A stretch of DNA of 24,497 nt. Source: an uncultured Collinsella sp. (lineage in GTDB: Bacteria > Actinomycetota > Coriobacteriia > Coriobacteriales > Coriobacteriaceae). This document shows, one piece after another, positions 1 to 6,963 of this stretch. The stretch lies in the NCBI GenBank assembly GCA_900548495.1, contig URKT01000029.1:1-24497 (forward strand), written 5' to 3'. The translations under genes were made by a program, and so were the position numbers. Within the stretch, counting starts at the first letter, position 1. Every line of letters starts with the position of its first letter. The notes beneath the pieces were generated by a model. That model saw only the letters and a list, made by a program, of their open reading frames with translations, did no database searches and was not told the DNA's origin.

Positions 1-37
1 CCTCCGTTGCGATTTCGAAAGGTTGGGTTCACGAGCC

Positions 38-1015
38 ATGCCAAGTGCTCAGGAGCTACAACATCAATTTGGTGAATATCGAGGCGCCATGCCCCGTCCA
101 TCAGATTTCGATCTCTTTTGGAAGGATCGCATGGCCGAGGCCGACGCCGTTGGGCTTGACTATGCGATCGAGACGGCATCGGTCACCGATGCCGCGACCT
201 GCCAGCTTTTCGACCTCTGGTATACCGGCATGTGTGGCGCTCGCCTGCATGCCAAGTACCTTAAACCCGTCTCGGACGAGCCCGTGCCATTGGTACTTCA
301 GTTCCATGGGTATCCGGGTGCAAGCCGCAGCTGGTTTGAGCAGGCGTCGTTTGCGGGCATGGGCATGGCACTCATCGCCCTCGACTGCCCCGGCCAAGGA
401 GGTCCCTCCGAGGACATTGGTGGATTTGAGGGCACAACGGTTGCCGGTCATATCGTCGCCGGTATCGACGGCGACCCGGCCAACCTCTACTATGTCCGCT
501 TGCACCAAGATATTCGCATCCTGTGCCGCATCGTTCGCGAGCTCGAGGGCATCGATCTTGCGCGTGTGTTTGTGAACGGCGCGTCGCAGGGCGGCGGTTT
601 GGGCATTGCGACCTGTGCGCTTAACAGCGAGCTTATCAATCGTGCCGCCATCCTCTATCCCTTCCTGTCAGATTTCCGCCTGGTCTGGGATTTGGATGCC
701 GACGACATTGCCTACGAGGGCCTGCGCTATTGGTCTCGCTGGTTTGACGAGGACTCGACTCGTATTGACGAAGCCTATGCCAAGCTGGCGTACTTCGATT
801 CCAAGAACTTTGCCCCTATGGTCAAATGCCCCGTGCTGTTTGGCACCGGCACAGCCGATATCGTCTGTCCGCCAGCGACGCAGTTTGCGGTCTATAACAA
901 CCTGACCTGCGAAAAGCGTCATGAGTTCTTTGAAGGCTTTGGCCACGAGGAGATTCAGGATTTTGACGATCTGATCATTCCGTTTTTCTGCAAGGGAGGG
1001 GAGGCTCATGTCTAA
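38..1015 (+). CDS. Acetyl xylan esterase / cephalosporin-C deacetylase family esterase
   Basis: An alpha/beta-hydrolase of the AXE1 family, predicted to remove O-acetyl groups from sugars. Numbered from the ATG at 38 (325 aa), the nucleophile is Ser183 in a GASQGGG elbow, the acid is Asp274 (GTADIVCPP) and the base is His303 (GFGHEE). The oxyanion-side HGYPG motif is near residues 90-94, and the N-terminal MPRPSDFDLFW segment is typical of the family. The start is uncertain: the frame is open to the window edge and a TTG lies at 23, but GAAAGG at 17-22 and the usual family N-terminus favour the ATG at 38. The gene overlaps the next one by 8 nt. Its place before nanA/nanK/nanE homologues suggests O-acetylated sialic acid or a related acetylated sugar as substrate. 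That is inference; the family also acts on xylan fragments. Confidence 0.85.
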   Translation: MPSAQELQHQFGEYRGAMPRPSDFDLFWKDRMAEADAVGLDYAIETASVTDAATCQLFDLWYTGMCGARLHAKYLKPVSDEPVPLVLQFHGYPGASRSWFEQASFAGMGMALIALDCPGQGGPSEDIGGFEGTTVAGHIVAGIDGDPANLYYVRLHQDIRILCRIVRELEGIDLARVFVNGASQGGGLGIATCALNSELINRAAILYPFLSDFRLVWDLDADDIAYEGLRYWSRWFDEDSTRIDEAYAKLAYFDSKNFAPMVKCPVLFGTGTADIVCPPATQFAVYNNLTCEKRHEFFEGFGHEEIQDFDDLIIPFFCKGGEAHV

Positions 1016-1859
1016 GTGCGAGAGCAATGTTGACGAGCTGATTGTCCCCGGACTCGTGGGAATTCCTGGAACGGTTTCGTCAAGGCTCGCAGAATATCGG
1101 GACTGGCGCGGTGATGTCCAAGCAGATGTTTCTGATTTAGAGACATGCGCTTCGAATCTTGAGATTCAAGGCCTGGCCATAACGGCGATTGACTTTGTTA
1201 ACCCCTGCGCCCGTTACTCGGAGGTCTCCTTTGAGCTCGGTGACGATGCGATTCACGCTCGTTTGATTGAGCCTGTTGGTCGTGCCCGAGTATCTGAGCA
1301 TGTGCCACTGTGCCTGATGTTCCACGACATCGATCGGCCTGTGCGCGGCTGGCATCACATGACGAGATTTGCCGCCATGGGGTATGCCGTTCTCGCGCTA
1401 GATGACGATGTTGCTGGTGCGGACGACCTGCAGCAGGGAATTGCTTCGCCTGCTTTTGTCAGGCGCGTCCGTTGGGGCTGCGCGTTGGCGAAGGTTGCGC
1501 GCAATCTTGATGGCATGGATTCCGACCGCATCTTTGCATGGGGCGAGGGTCTTGGCGGCGGAGTCGCGCTGGCGGTTTCTGCTCTGGACGAGCGAGGCCT
1601 TGCCTGCACGGCGGTTGCCAATCCAATTCCCGGTGGCCTCGAGGCGCTGTCGTCTCGGGTGCGCGGATCGGTGCTCATGGGCACATCGCTCATGGATGCC
1701 GTGAGCGACCCCAAGGGCCAGTTTGCCGTATTCAACGGTCTTGAGTGTGACCGGAGGCATATCATCTATGCCAAATACGCTCACGAGCGCATCAATGCGT
1801 TCGAAAACGAAGTCGTCGACTTCTTTAACCAAACGTTCTACCCGTGTTCTTTGGCCTAG
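1008..1859 (+). CDS. Degenerate AXE1-family paralogue lacking the catalytic serine (probable pseudo-esterase)
   Basis: A 283-aa protein that aligns by eye with the upstream esterase. Shared stretches include the FAAMGYAVLALD strand, the LDGMDSDRIFAWGEGLGGG elbow, and the end segment QFAVFNGLECDRRH followed by AHERI. The nucleophile position of GxSxGG is glycine (Gly181 in GEGLGGG). The expected Asp230 and His259 remain. The HGxxG motif has become HDIDR, and the 40-50 residue region after the elbow that caps the active site is mostly missing, so hydrolysis by the normal mechanism is unlikely. The frame is intact, with a strong GGGAGGGG ribosome site at 995-1001, and an ATGTCTAA overlap couples it to the upstream gene. 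It is therefore probably expressed, perhaps as a structural partner, since the family forms oligomers. It could also be a gene in decay. Confidence 0.75.
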   Translation: MSKCESNVDELIVPGLVGIPGTVSSRLAEYRDWRGDVQADVSDLETCASNLEIQGLAITAIDFVNPCARYSEVSFELGDDAIHARLIEPVGRARVSEHVPLCLMFHDIDRPVRGWHHMTRFAAMGYAVLALDDDVAGADDLQQGIASPAFVRRVRWGCALAKVARNLDGMDSDRIFAWGEGLGGGVALAVSALDERGLACTAVANPIPGGLEALSSRVRGSVLMGTSLMDAVSDPKGQFAVFNGLECDRRHIIYAKYAHERINAFENEVVDFFNQTFYPCSLA

Positions 1860-1927
1860 ACGGCCTGGACACTGCCAACAAGAGTGGGCGGCATAGGGCT
1901 GCCCGCCAGACAACTAAGGAGATTCTT

Positions 1928-2848
1928 GTGGCAACTCAGAAATTCACCGGCGTTATCCCTCCCGTCGTTGTTCCCGATACCGAAGACCACCAGCTCGATG
2001 TTGCCTCCTTTGAGCGCAGCATCAACCGCATGATCGATGCCGGCGTCGATGGCCTGTTCTTCCTGGGCTCCTCGGGCGAGGTCGTCTTCTCCACCGACGA
2101 GCGTCGCCGTCAGATCGTCGCCGAGGCCGTCCGTATCGTCGACCACCGTGTGCCCGTTCTGGTCGGCATCATCGACACCGAGACCGAGCGCATGATCGAG
2201 CACGGTAAGGTCGCTCAGGAGTTGGGCGCCGATGCGCTTGTCGCCACCTGCCCGTTCTATGCCCTGCAGGGCATGACCGAAGTCGAGGAGCACTTCCGCA
2301 TCCTGCATGAGGAGCTCGACCTGCCCATCTTCGCCTACGACATCCCCGTGTGCGTCCACACCAAGCTCCCCTGGAAGCTCCTTGCCAAGCTCGGCGCCGA
2401 GGGCGTCCTTGCTGGCGTCAAGGATTCCTCGGGTGATGACATCTCGTTCCGCTACCTCGTTCAGGAGAACGAGAAGAACGGCCATCCGATGAGCATCCTC
2501 ACCGGTCACGAGGTTGTTGTCGACGGCGCCTACCTCGGTGGCGCCGACGGTTCCGTCCCGGGTCTCGCCAACGTTGAGCCCGAGGGCTACGTGCGTCAGT
2601 GGAAGGCCGCTCAGGCTGGTGACTGGGCTACCGTCAAGGCCGAGCAGGATCGCCTCAATGAGATTTCGCACATCTGGGATGTCACCTCGGGCGTCCAGGG
2701 CTATGCCGGTGGCGTCGGTGCCTTCAAGACCGCTATGAACCTCATGGGCATCTTCGACAGCCCGACCATGCCGCGCCCGGTGAAGGCCATGACCGGCGAG
2801 AACGTCGAGGCTATTAAGAAGGTCCTCCAGGACAACGGTCTCCTGTAA
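1928..2848 (+). CDS. nanA: DHDPS/N-acetylneuraminate lyase family aldolase, probable sialic acid lyase
   Basis: A class I aldolase with a (beta/alpha)8 barrel, 306 aa, the usual family length. Visible are the pyruvate-binding GSSGE motif (47-51), the catalytic Tyr137 in FAYDIP and the Schiff-base Lys165 in GVKDSSGD. The GTG start at 1928 is chosen because AAGGAG lies 6 nt upstream and MATQKFTGVIPP matches the family's beginning; the frame continues upstream to 1844 without a ribosome site. Sequence motifs alone do not separate N-acetylneuraminate lyase from other family members such as keto-deoxy-sugar aldolases, and KDSSGD is not the KQTSGD of E. coli NanA. The neighbouring ManNAc kinase-like and NanE genes make sialate cleavage to ManNAc and pyruvate the best reading. 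Confidence 0.8.
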   Translation: MATQKFTGVIPPVVVPDTEDHQLDVASFERSINRMIDAGVDGLFFLGSSGEVVFSTDERRRQIVAEAVRIVDHRVPVLVGIIDTETERMIEHGKVAQELGADALVATCPFYALQGMTEVEEHFRILHEELDLPIFAYDIPVCVHTKLPWKLLAKLGAEGVLAGVKDSSGDDISFRYLVQENEKNGHPMSILTGHEVVVDGAYLGGADGSVPGLANVEPEGYVRQWKAAQAGDWATVKAEQDRLNEISHIWDVTSGVQGYAGGVGAFKTAMNLMGIFDSPTMPRPVKAMTGENVEAIKKVLQDNGLL

Positions 2849-2850
2849 AG

Positions 2851-2947
2851 CTTCCCCGGGCACCCGATCTTGGGGCTCAAGCGGTCGAGCGTGACCCATT
2901 AGGTCAACGCCCGACCGCTTTCACCCCAACCTCGGGCACTCGGGAAA
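2851..2947. repeat. Imperfect nested palindrome between nanA and nanK
   Basis: A roughly 95-nt imperfect inverted repeat centred near 2899. Paired blocks in one register are CCCGA 2863-2867 with TCGGG 2932-2936, TTGGGG 2870-2875 with CCCCAA 2924-2929, and AAGCGGTCG 2879-2887 with CGACCGCTT 2912-2920. GACC 2893-2896 pairs with GGTC 2902-2905 at the tip, one base out of register. The ends TTCCC 2852-2856 and GGGAA 2942-2946 also pair. No T-run follows, so it is not a classic terminator. It may stabilise the nanA message or be a dispersed palindromic repeat. Confidence 0.75.
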
Positions 2948-2960
2948 CCTTTACCAAGCT

Positions 2961-2999
2961 GCGGCGATAACGCCGCTTTCATTTCCTGTAGTTGTTTTT
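2961..2999 (+). terminator. Short GC hairpin with T-rich tail upstream of nanK
   Basis: GCGGCG (2961-2966), loop ATAA, CGCCGC (2971-2976), followed by a T-rich stretch ending in a T6 run near 2995-3000. It could be a weak intrinsic terminator or attenuator inside the operon. The T-run is about 18 nt from the stem, so confidence is limited. Confidence 0.35.
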
Positions 3000-3019
3000 T
3001 ATCTCCTAAGGAGAGCGAC

Positions 3020-3985
3020 ATGGAGAACAAGTACGTCTGCTCTGTCGATATCGGCGGAACTAAGATCGCGACTGCCATCATGGAGTACCCGGCTGACGGT
3101 AGTGTGCCCCATCCCGTTTTTGAGGCCGAGGTTCCTACCGAGGCCCAAGAGGGCGGCGAGGCCGTCTTCCAGCGCATCGAGGCGTCTATCAAGGCAGCTC
3201 TTGAGGCAAATCCCGATGTCGAGGTCCTCGGAGTTGGCATCGGCGCTGCCGGTGTCGTCGACCCCAAGACGGGCGCCATCGCGTATGCCAACGAGATCAT
3301 GCCCGGCTGGTCCGGCGTTCAGTTGGGGCCGCGCCTGCGCGAGGACCTCGATCTTCCCGTTGCCGTTGTAGGCGACGTGCAGGCTCATGCTCTGGGCGAG
3401 GCCCATTGGGGCGTCGGCAAGGGCAAGTTCTCCGTCTTGTGTCTTGGCATCGGTACGGGCATCGGCGGCGCATATGTCGAGAACGGCCGCGTGATGCAGG
3501 GCTTCCATGGTGCTGCTGGCCATATGGGCCACATCGAGTGCTCGGCTGCCGCCGGCATTCCCTGCGCCTGCGGGCGTTCCGGCCATCTGGAGTCGGTTGC
3601 TTCGGGCACTTCCATTGGTCGAATGTACGATGAACGTTTTGGCCGCGTCGACCCCAGCCGTCCTTCGGTCGGTCGCGATGTGAACGACCTGTGCCGTGCG
3701 GGCGACGCAAAGGCGACCGAGGTCATCCATGACGCCGGCTTTGCGCTGGGGGCCAGCTTGGGCTCGCTCGCTAACATCCTGGACCCTGAGGTCATTGTGC
3801 TTTCGGGCGGCGTGATTCACCAAGGTCCCGATTGGCGTTCGCAGACGTGGAAGGATTCGGTGCACGAGGGCTATGCCAGCCAGGCGCTCGATCCGCTTCA
3901 GAACACACCGATCCTCATCGGTTCTCTGGAGGGCGATGCTCCGCTCATCGGTGCCGCCGAACACCTTCTTGCTTCGTTGAAGTAA
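3020..3985 (+). CDS. nanK: ROK family sugar kinase, probable N-acetylmannosamine kinase
   Basis: A 321-aa ROK kinase predicted to phosphorylate ManNAc to ManNAc-6-P. It has the N-terminal phosphate loop DIGGTKIA (10-17), catalytic Asp119 in the GDVQAHALGE motif, the second nucleotide loop LGIGTGIGG (142-150), and the zinc site around CACG (182-185). In the sugar-binding motif ExGH the Glu is His (AGHMGH, His168 and His171). I recall the same HxGH form in E. coli NanK, which supports ManNAc over glucose. The third zinc cysteine of the CxCGxxGC pattern is His189 (GRSGHLE). The ATG at 3020 follows TAAGGAGAG at 3007-3015. The next gene is nanE, which would use its product. Glucokinase remains an alternative. 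Confidence 0.82.
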   Translation: MENKYVCSVDIGGTKIATAIMEYPADGSVPHPVFEAEVPTEAQEGGEAVFQRIEASIKAALEANPDVEVLGVGIGAAGVVDPKTGAIAYANEIMPGWSGVQLGPRLREDLDLPVAVVGDVQAHALGEAHWGVGKGKFSVLCLGIGTGIGGAYVENGRVMQGFHGAAGHMGHIECSAAAGIPCACGRSGHLESVASGTSIGRMYDERFGRVDPSRPSVGRDVNDLCRAGDAKATEVIHDAGFALGASLGSLANILDPEVIVLSGGVIHQGPDWRSQTWKDSVHEGYASQALDPLQNTPILIGSLEGDAPLIGAAEHLLASLK

Positions 3986-4002
3986 ACATAACTACCAAGT
4001 GT

Positions 4003-4100
4003 GCCTTCTGAGGTGCCGCAGATTGACGTGAAAGAGGAGCGAAGCGTACTTCGGTACGCGAGCGACGGTTTGAACGTCAAGGTGCGGCGTCTCAGAAGGC
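4003..4100. repeat. Nested palindrome with UUCG-capped tip between nanK and nanE
   Basis: A 98-nt inverted repeat with a single centre at 4051/4052. The outer arms are 4003-4029 and 4074-4100 (27 nt, 23 of 27 matching). The tip is GCGTAC (4044-4049), loop TTCG, GTACGC (4054-4059) in the same register. Between arms and tip is an unpaired zone carrying the direct repeat GAGCGA (4037-4042 and 4060-4065). No T-run follows. As RNA it would form one long hairpin capped by a stable UUCG loop. It may be a dispersed repeat or an mRNA processing/stability element. Confidence 0.85.
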
Positions 4101-4125
4101 TGTTTTGAGAAAGGTTGAGTCGAAC

Positions 4126-4812
4126 ATGACCGTTGATCCTTTGATCCAGTCCCTGAAGGGCAAGCTCGTCGTGAGCGTTCAGGCGTATATGGGCGAGCCG
4201 CTTCGTACGCCCGAGACCATGGCGCAAATGTCTCGCGCTTGCGAGCTCGGCGGCGCCGCCGCCATTCGCTGCCAGGGCCTTGCCGACATTGCCGCCATTA
4301 AGGGTCGCTGTGAGGTTCCCGTCATCGGCCTGTGGAAGGATGGGCACGAGGGCGTTTACATCACGCCGACGCTGCGTCACGCTCGCGCCTGCGTTGCTGC
4401 CGGTGCCGATATCGTGGCGATCGACGCCACCGATCGTCCGCGCCCCGATGGCAAGACGGTCGAGGATACCTTCCGCCCGCTGCACGAGGAGGGTGTGCTC
4501 CTGATGGCGGATTGTGCCACCATCGAGGACATTCGCCGTGCTGTTGATATGGGCTTTGACCTGGTATCCACCACGCTTTCTCACGGCGTCGCCGCCATCG
4601 ACTGCACCATGGCCGATGGCCCCGACCTGCCGCTCCTGCGTCAGGCGACTGAGGAATTCCCCGGCCTTCCTATCATTTGCGAGGGTCGCGTGCATACGCC
4701 CGAGGAGGCTCGCGCCGCGATCGATGCTGGCGCCTGGGCCGTTGTCGTCGGCACCGCCATCACGCACCCCACGAGTATTACGAGTTGGTTCAAGGCTGCA
4801 CTTGAGGCGTAA
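4126..4812 (+). CDS. nanE: N-acetylmannosamine-6-phosphate 2-epimerase
   Basis: NanE converts ManNAc-6-P to GlcNAc-6-P, the exit of the sialic acid branch into amino sugar metabolism. The protein is 228 aa, close to the roughly 229 aa of E. coli NanE. It carries the family stretches GKLVVSVQAYMGEPL near the N-terminus, VIGLWK (about 66-71), VAIDATDRPRP (about 101-111) and CEGRVHTPEEA with VVVGTAITHP near the C-terminus, all of a TIM-barrel phosphate-binding type. The ATG at 4126 is chosen because GAAAGG lies at 4109-4114 and the barrel starts just after it; a TTG at 4105 in frame overlaps that site. A terminator-like hairpin follows at 4864. Confidence 0.93.
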   Translation: MTVDPLIQSLKGKLVVSVQAYMGEPLRTPETMAQMSRACELGGAAAIRCQGLADIAAIKGRCEVPVIGLWKDGHEGVYITPTLRHARACVAAGADIVAIDATDRPRPDGKTVEDTFRPLHEEGVLLMADCATIEDIRRAVDMGFDLVSTTLSHGVAAIDCTMADGPDLPLLRQATEEFPGLPIICEGRVHTPEEARAAIDAGAWAVVVGTAITHPTSITSWFKAALEA

Positions 4813-4863
4813 GACAGGCCTCGTATCCGCTCGGGGCGGTATACTCAATATAGGCAATTGACC

Positions 4864-4900
4864 GCGCGGGATCCGGGTTGCTGGGTCCCGCGCTTGTTTT
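4864..4900 (+). terminator. Intrinsic terminator after nanE, just before rapZ
   Basis: Stem GCGCGGGA (4864-4871) pairs perfectly with TCCCGCGC (4886-4893), followed by TTGTTTT. It would end the nan operon. A TATACT box at 4840-4845 lies just upstream without a clear -35. If that is a promoter, the hairpin sits in the rapZ leader and would be an attenuator instead. The rapZ ribosome site begins 2 nt after the T-run. Confidence 0.7.
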
Positions 4901-4913
4901 CGGGAGGCAGCAC

Positions 4914-5834
4914 ATGCAAAAGGGAGATGCCATGGATGCGGCGGAGCGCTCGGAGCGCATCCCCGATATCGTCATCATCACCGGAATGTCCGGATCGGGC
5001 CGCACACAGGCCATGCACGTGTTCGAGGACATGGGCTATTTTTGCATCGATAACCTGCCTCCGCGTCTGATCGCCCAGCTTGCCGAGCTCGTCGGCATCA
5101 ATACGGGCGTGGGCAGGCATCTCGCCGTCACCTGCGATTTGCGTAGCCAGGGGCTGTTTGACGAGTTGCTCGATGCGGTCGCCGCGCTCGAAGAGCGCGA
5201 GATGAGCTGCGACATCGTGTTCCTGGAGGCTTCTGACGAGGTGCTGATTCGTCGCTACAGCGAAAATCGCCGCCGTCATCCCATTGCCAAGCCGGGGGAG
5301 ACTACGGCCGATGCCATTCAGCGCGAGCGCCTTCAGCTGCAGGGCGTGCGCGACCGAGCCGATATGATTATCGACACGAGCCGTCTGCGCACCTCTGCGC
5401 TGCGCAACAAGCTACGTATGGCATTTTCCGAGCTGTCCGACCAACAGCTCATGGACGTCCACGTATTCTCGTTTGGCTTTAAGCACGGCATGCCCGTCGA
5501 GGCGGACATTATGATCGATGTCCGCTTCCTGCCTAATCCGTTCTACGATCCCGAGATGCGCACGATGACCGGTCTCGATAAAAAGGTCTCCGATTTTGTT
5601 CTGGACCATCCCAAGACGCAGGAGTTTTGGAAGGCTTGGACACAGCTGCTCGATACGGTGATGCCGGGCTATATCGCGGAGGGCAAGCCGCAGCTTTCTA
5701 TCGCCATCGGCTGTACAGGCGGCCAGCACCGCAGCGTTGCCATTGCCGAAGCCACGGCACGTTATTTGGAAGGTGCCCAATATCACGTGAGCATTTCCCA
5801 TCGCGACCTGTCGCGCGCCAACACGAAGGCATAG
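4914..5834 (+). CDS. rapZ: RapZ/YvcJ family nucleotide-binding protein (RNase adapter)
   Basis: A 306-aa P-loop protein. In E. coli RapZ directs RNase E to the small RNA GlmZ and so controls GlmS; in Gram-positives (YvcJ) the role is less clear. The Walker A motif GMSGSGRT (24-31) has Arg where Lys is usual, a form I recall from actinobacterial members. The FEDMGYFCIDNLPP segment (37-50) and the C-terminal GCTGGQHRSV (267-276) with SHRD (296-299) are family hallmarks. Two starts are plausible: ATG 4914 with GGGAGG at 4902-4907, and ATG 4932 with AGGGAG at 4921-4926; the first is chosen for its stronger site. whiA begins 6 nt after the stop, without the yvcK gene usually found between them. 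Confidence 0.9.
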   Translation: MQKGDAMDAAERSERIPDIVIITGMSGSGRTQAMHVFEDMGYFCIDNLPPRLIAQLAELVGINTGVGRHLAVTCDLRSQGLFDELLDAVAALEEREMSCDIVFLEASDEVLIRRYSENRRRHPIAKPGETTADAIQRERLQLQGVRDRADMIIDTSRLRTSALRNKLRMAFSELSDQQLMDVHVFSFGFKHGMPVEADIMIDVRFLPNPFYDPEMRTMTGLDKKVSDFVLDHPKTQEFWKAWTQLLDTVMPGYIAEGKPQLSIAIGCTGGQHRSVAIAEATARYLEGAQYHVSISHRDLSRANTKA

Positions 5835-5840
5835 GCCTGC

Positions 5841-6770
5841 ATGTCGTTTACCGCCGAGGTGCGCGACGAGCTTGCGCGCTGCGAACCCGAATGTGAATAC
5901 TGCGACTTGTCGACGCTTGCCGCCCTCACGCGCGTGAGCGGTACGCTCTCGCTTACCGGCTCTGGGCGGTATCGTTTGACGGTCGCGACCGAGACGGGCG
6001 CCGTCGCGCGCACGATGATCACACTGACGCATCGCATCCTTAAGCTCAAAACGGAGTTCACCGTCCGTAAATCTGTATTGCATAAGGTTCGAAACTACCT
6101 CATCACCTTGCCCGATCAACCCGACCTGGACAAGGCTCTGGTGCTGCTGGGCATTCTCGACCGCAGGGGAGGGCTCGTCGCCGGTGTTCCCCGGCACATC
6201 GTTGCCCGTCCCTGCTGCAGGCTTGCCTACATCCGCGGCGCGCTCATCGCCGGCGGTTTCGTGGCCGATCCCCGCGGCGACTTTCATTTGGAGATCGCGG
6301 TGCAGGGCGAGCAATATGCCAAGGGGCTTTGCGATCTGTTGGAGCAGATTGGGGTCCATGCTCGTGTTAATGCGCGGCGGGGGTCATATGCCGTGTACAT
6401 TAAGAGCGCCGAGGAAATCGAGCATCTATTAAAGCTGATTGGTGCCAAGCGCAGCGTTGCCGAGATTGAGGAGGCGCGCGCGGTCAAGTTGGTTAAGAAC
6501 GATGTGAACCGTCGCGTGAACGCCGAGCTCGCCAACCAGACCAGAAGCGCCGGTGCTGCCCAGCATCAGCTTGCGCTTATCGATGAGCTCGAGCAGCGAG
6601 GCCTTCGCGATGCGCTTCCGGATGCCTTGGCGGTCTTTTGCGACCTGCGCGAGCGCTATCCCGATCTTTCGCTGCGTGATTTAGGGGAGATGGCTGACCC
6701 TCCCTTGTCGAAGTCGGCCCTCTACCATCGTGTTTTACGGCTTGAAAAGCTCATTGAAGCAAACAGGTAG
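5841..6770 (+). CDS. whiA: DNA-binding protein WhiA
   Basis: A 309-aa homologue of WhiA, a regulator of sporulation genes in Streptomyces that is kept in many non-sporulating Gram-positives, where it influences division and chromosome segregation. The N-terminal half has a LAGLIDADG-homing-endonuclease-like fold, seen at AYIRGALIAGGFVADP (129-144). The NRRVNAELANQTRSAGAA linker (223-240) is a hallmark. The C-terminal helix-turn-helix covers about 275-305 (LSLRDLGEMADPPLSKSALY). The ATG at 5841 lies 6 nt after rapZ, with only a weak AGGCATAGG upstream, so translation may be coupled to rapZ. No T-run terminator is seen after the stop. Confidence 0.95.
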   Translation: MSFTAEVRDELARCEPECEYCDLSTLAALTRVSGTLSLTGSGRYRLTVATETGAVARTMITLTHRILKLKTEFTVRKSVLHKVRNYLITLPDQPDLDKALVLLGILDRRGGLVAGVPRHIVARPCCRLAYIRGALIAGGFVADPRGDFHLEIAVQGEQYAKGLCDLLEQIGVHARVNARRGSYAVYIKSAEEIEHLLKLIGAKRSVAEIEEARAVKLVKNDVNRRVNAELANQTRSAGAAQHQLALIDELEQRGLRDALPDALAVFCDLRERYPDLSLRDLGEMADPPLSKSALYHRVLRLEKLIEANR

Positions 6771-6815
6771 ATTAAAGTATCGACTTATATATGGATTTAG
6801 CTGCTGTTTTAGTAT

Positions 6816-6829
6816 TTAAAACGTTTTAA
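6816..6829. promoter_or_regulatory. 14-bp perfect palindrome upstream of gap, candidate operator
   Basis: TTAAAACGTTTTAA is a perfect palindrome with a central CG, the symmetry typical of LacI/GalR/CcpA operators. It lies in the AT-rich gap between whiA and gap, about 57 nt before a TATATT box. Such a site could let a sugar-responsive regulator control gap. The AT-rich setting makes chance palindromes more likely. Confidence 0.35.
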
Positions 6830-6842
6830 CGTAAATTTGATT

Positions 6843-6891
6843 TTCAATTTCGAGCATTCTCGTGAAATTCAAGTCAAAAAAAAGGTATATT
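6843..6891 (+). promoter_or_regulatory. Candidate gap promoter region with an imperfect inverted repeat
   Basis: A TATATT -10-like box lies at 6886-6891, preceded by an A8 tract. No good -35 is seen at 17 nt (GAAATT is the nearest). Just upstream, CGAG 6851-6854 pairs with CTCG 6859-6862, and AATTT 6846-6850 pairs with AAATT 6865-6869 across a 2-nt bulge. This could be an operator overlapping the -35 zone. The call rests on composition and position only. Confidence 0.35.
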
Positions 6892-6963
6892 AGGTGAGTG
6901 GTTAGTTTGTGGGCCTCAACGGCGGGCGCTGTAGCTCGCGGGGGCCTTACGAAAGGAGACACA

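Noticed and set aside
1928..2848. Dihydrodipicolinate synthase (dapA) assignment
   Set aside because: The fold is the same, but no lysine biosynthesis gene is nearby and the context is amino sugar catabolism.
1856..2899. Long open frame antisense to nanA
   Set aside because: It mirrors the sense gene. Strong third-position C/G bias removes antisense stops, and no family motif or ribosome site is seen.
3020..3985. Glucokinase assignment for the ROK protein
   Set aside because: It is possible by family, but the HxGH motif and the nanE neighbour favour ManNAc kinase. Kept as an alternative.
4003..4100. Possible transcription terminator between nanK and nanE
   Set aside because: The hairpin is large but has no following T-run, and nanE follows in the same direction. 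It is listed as a repeat instead.
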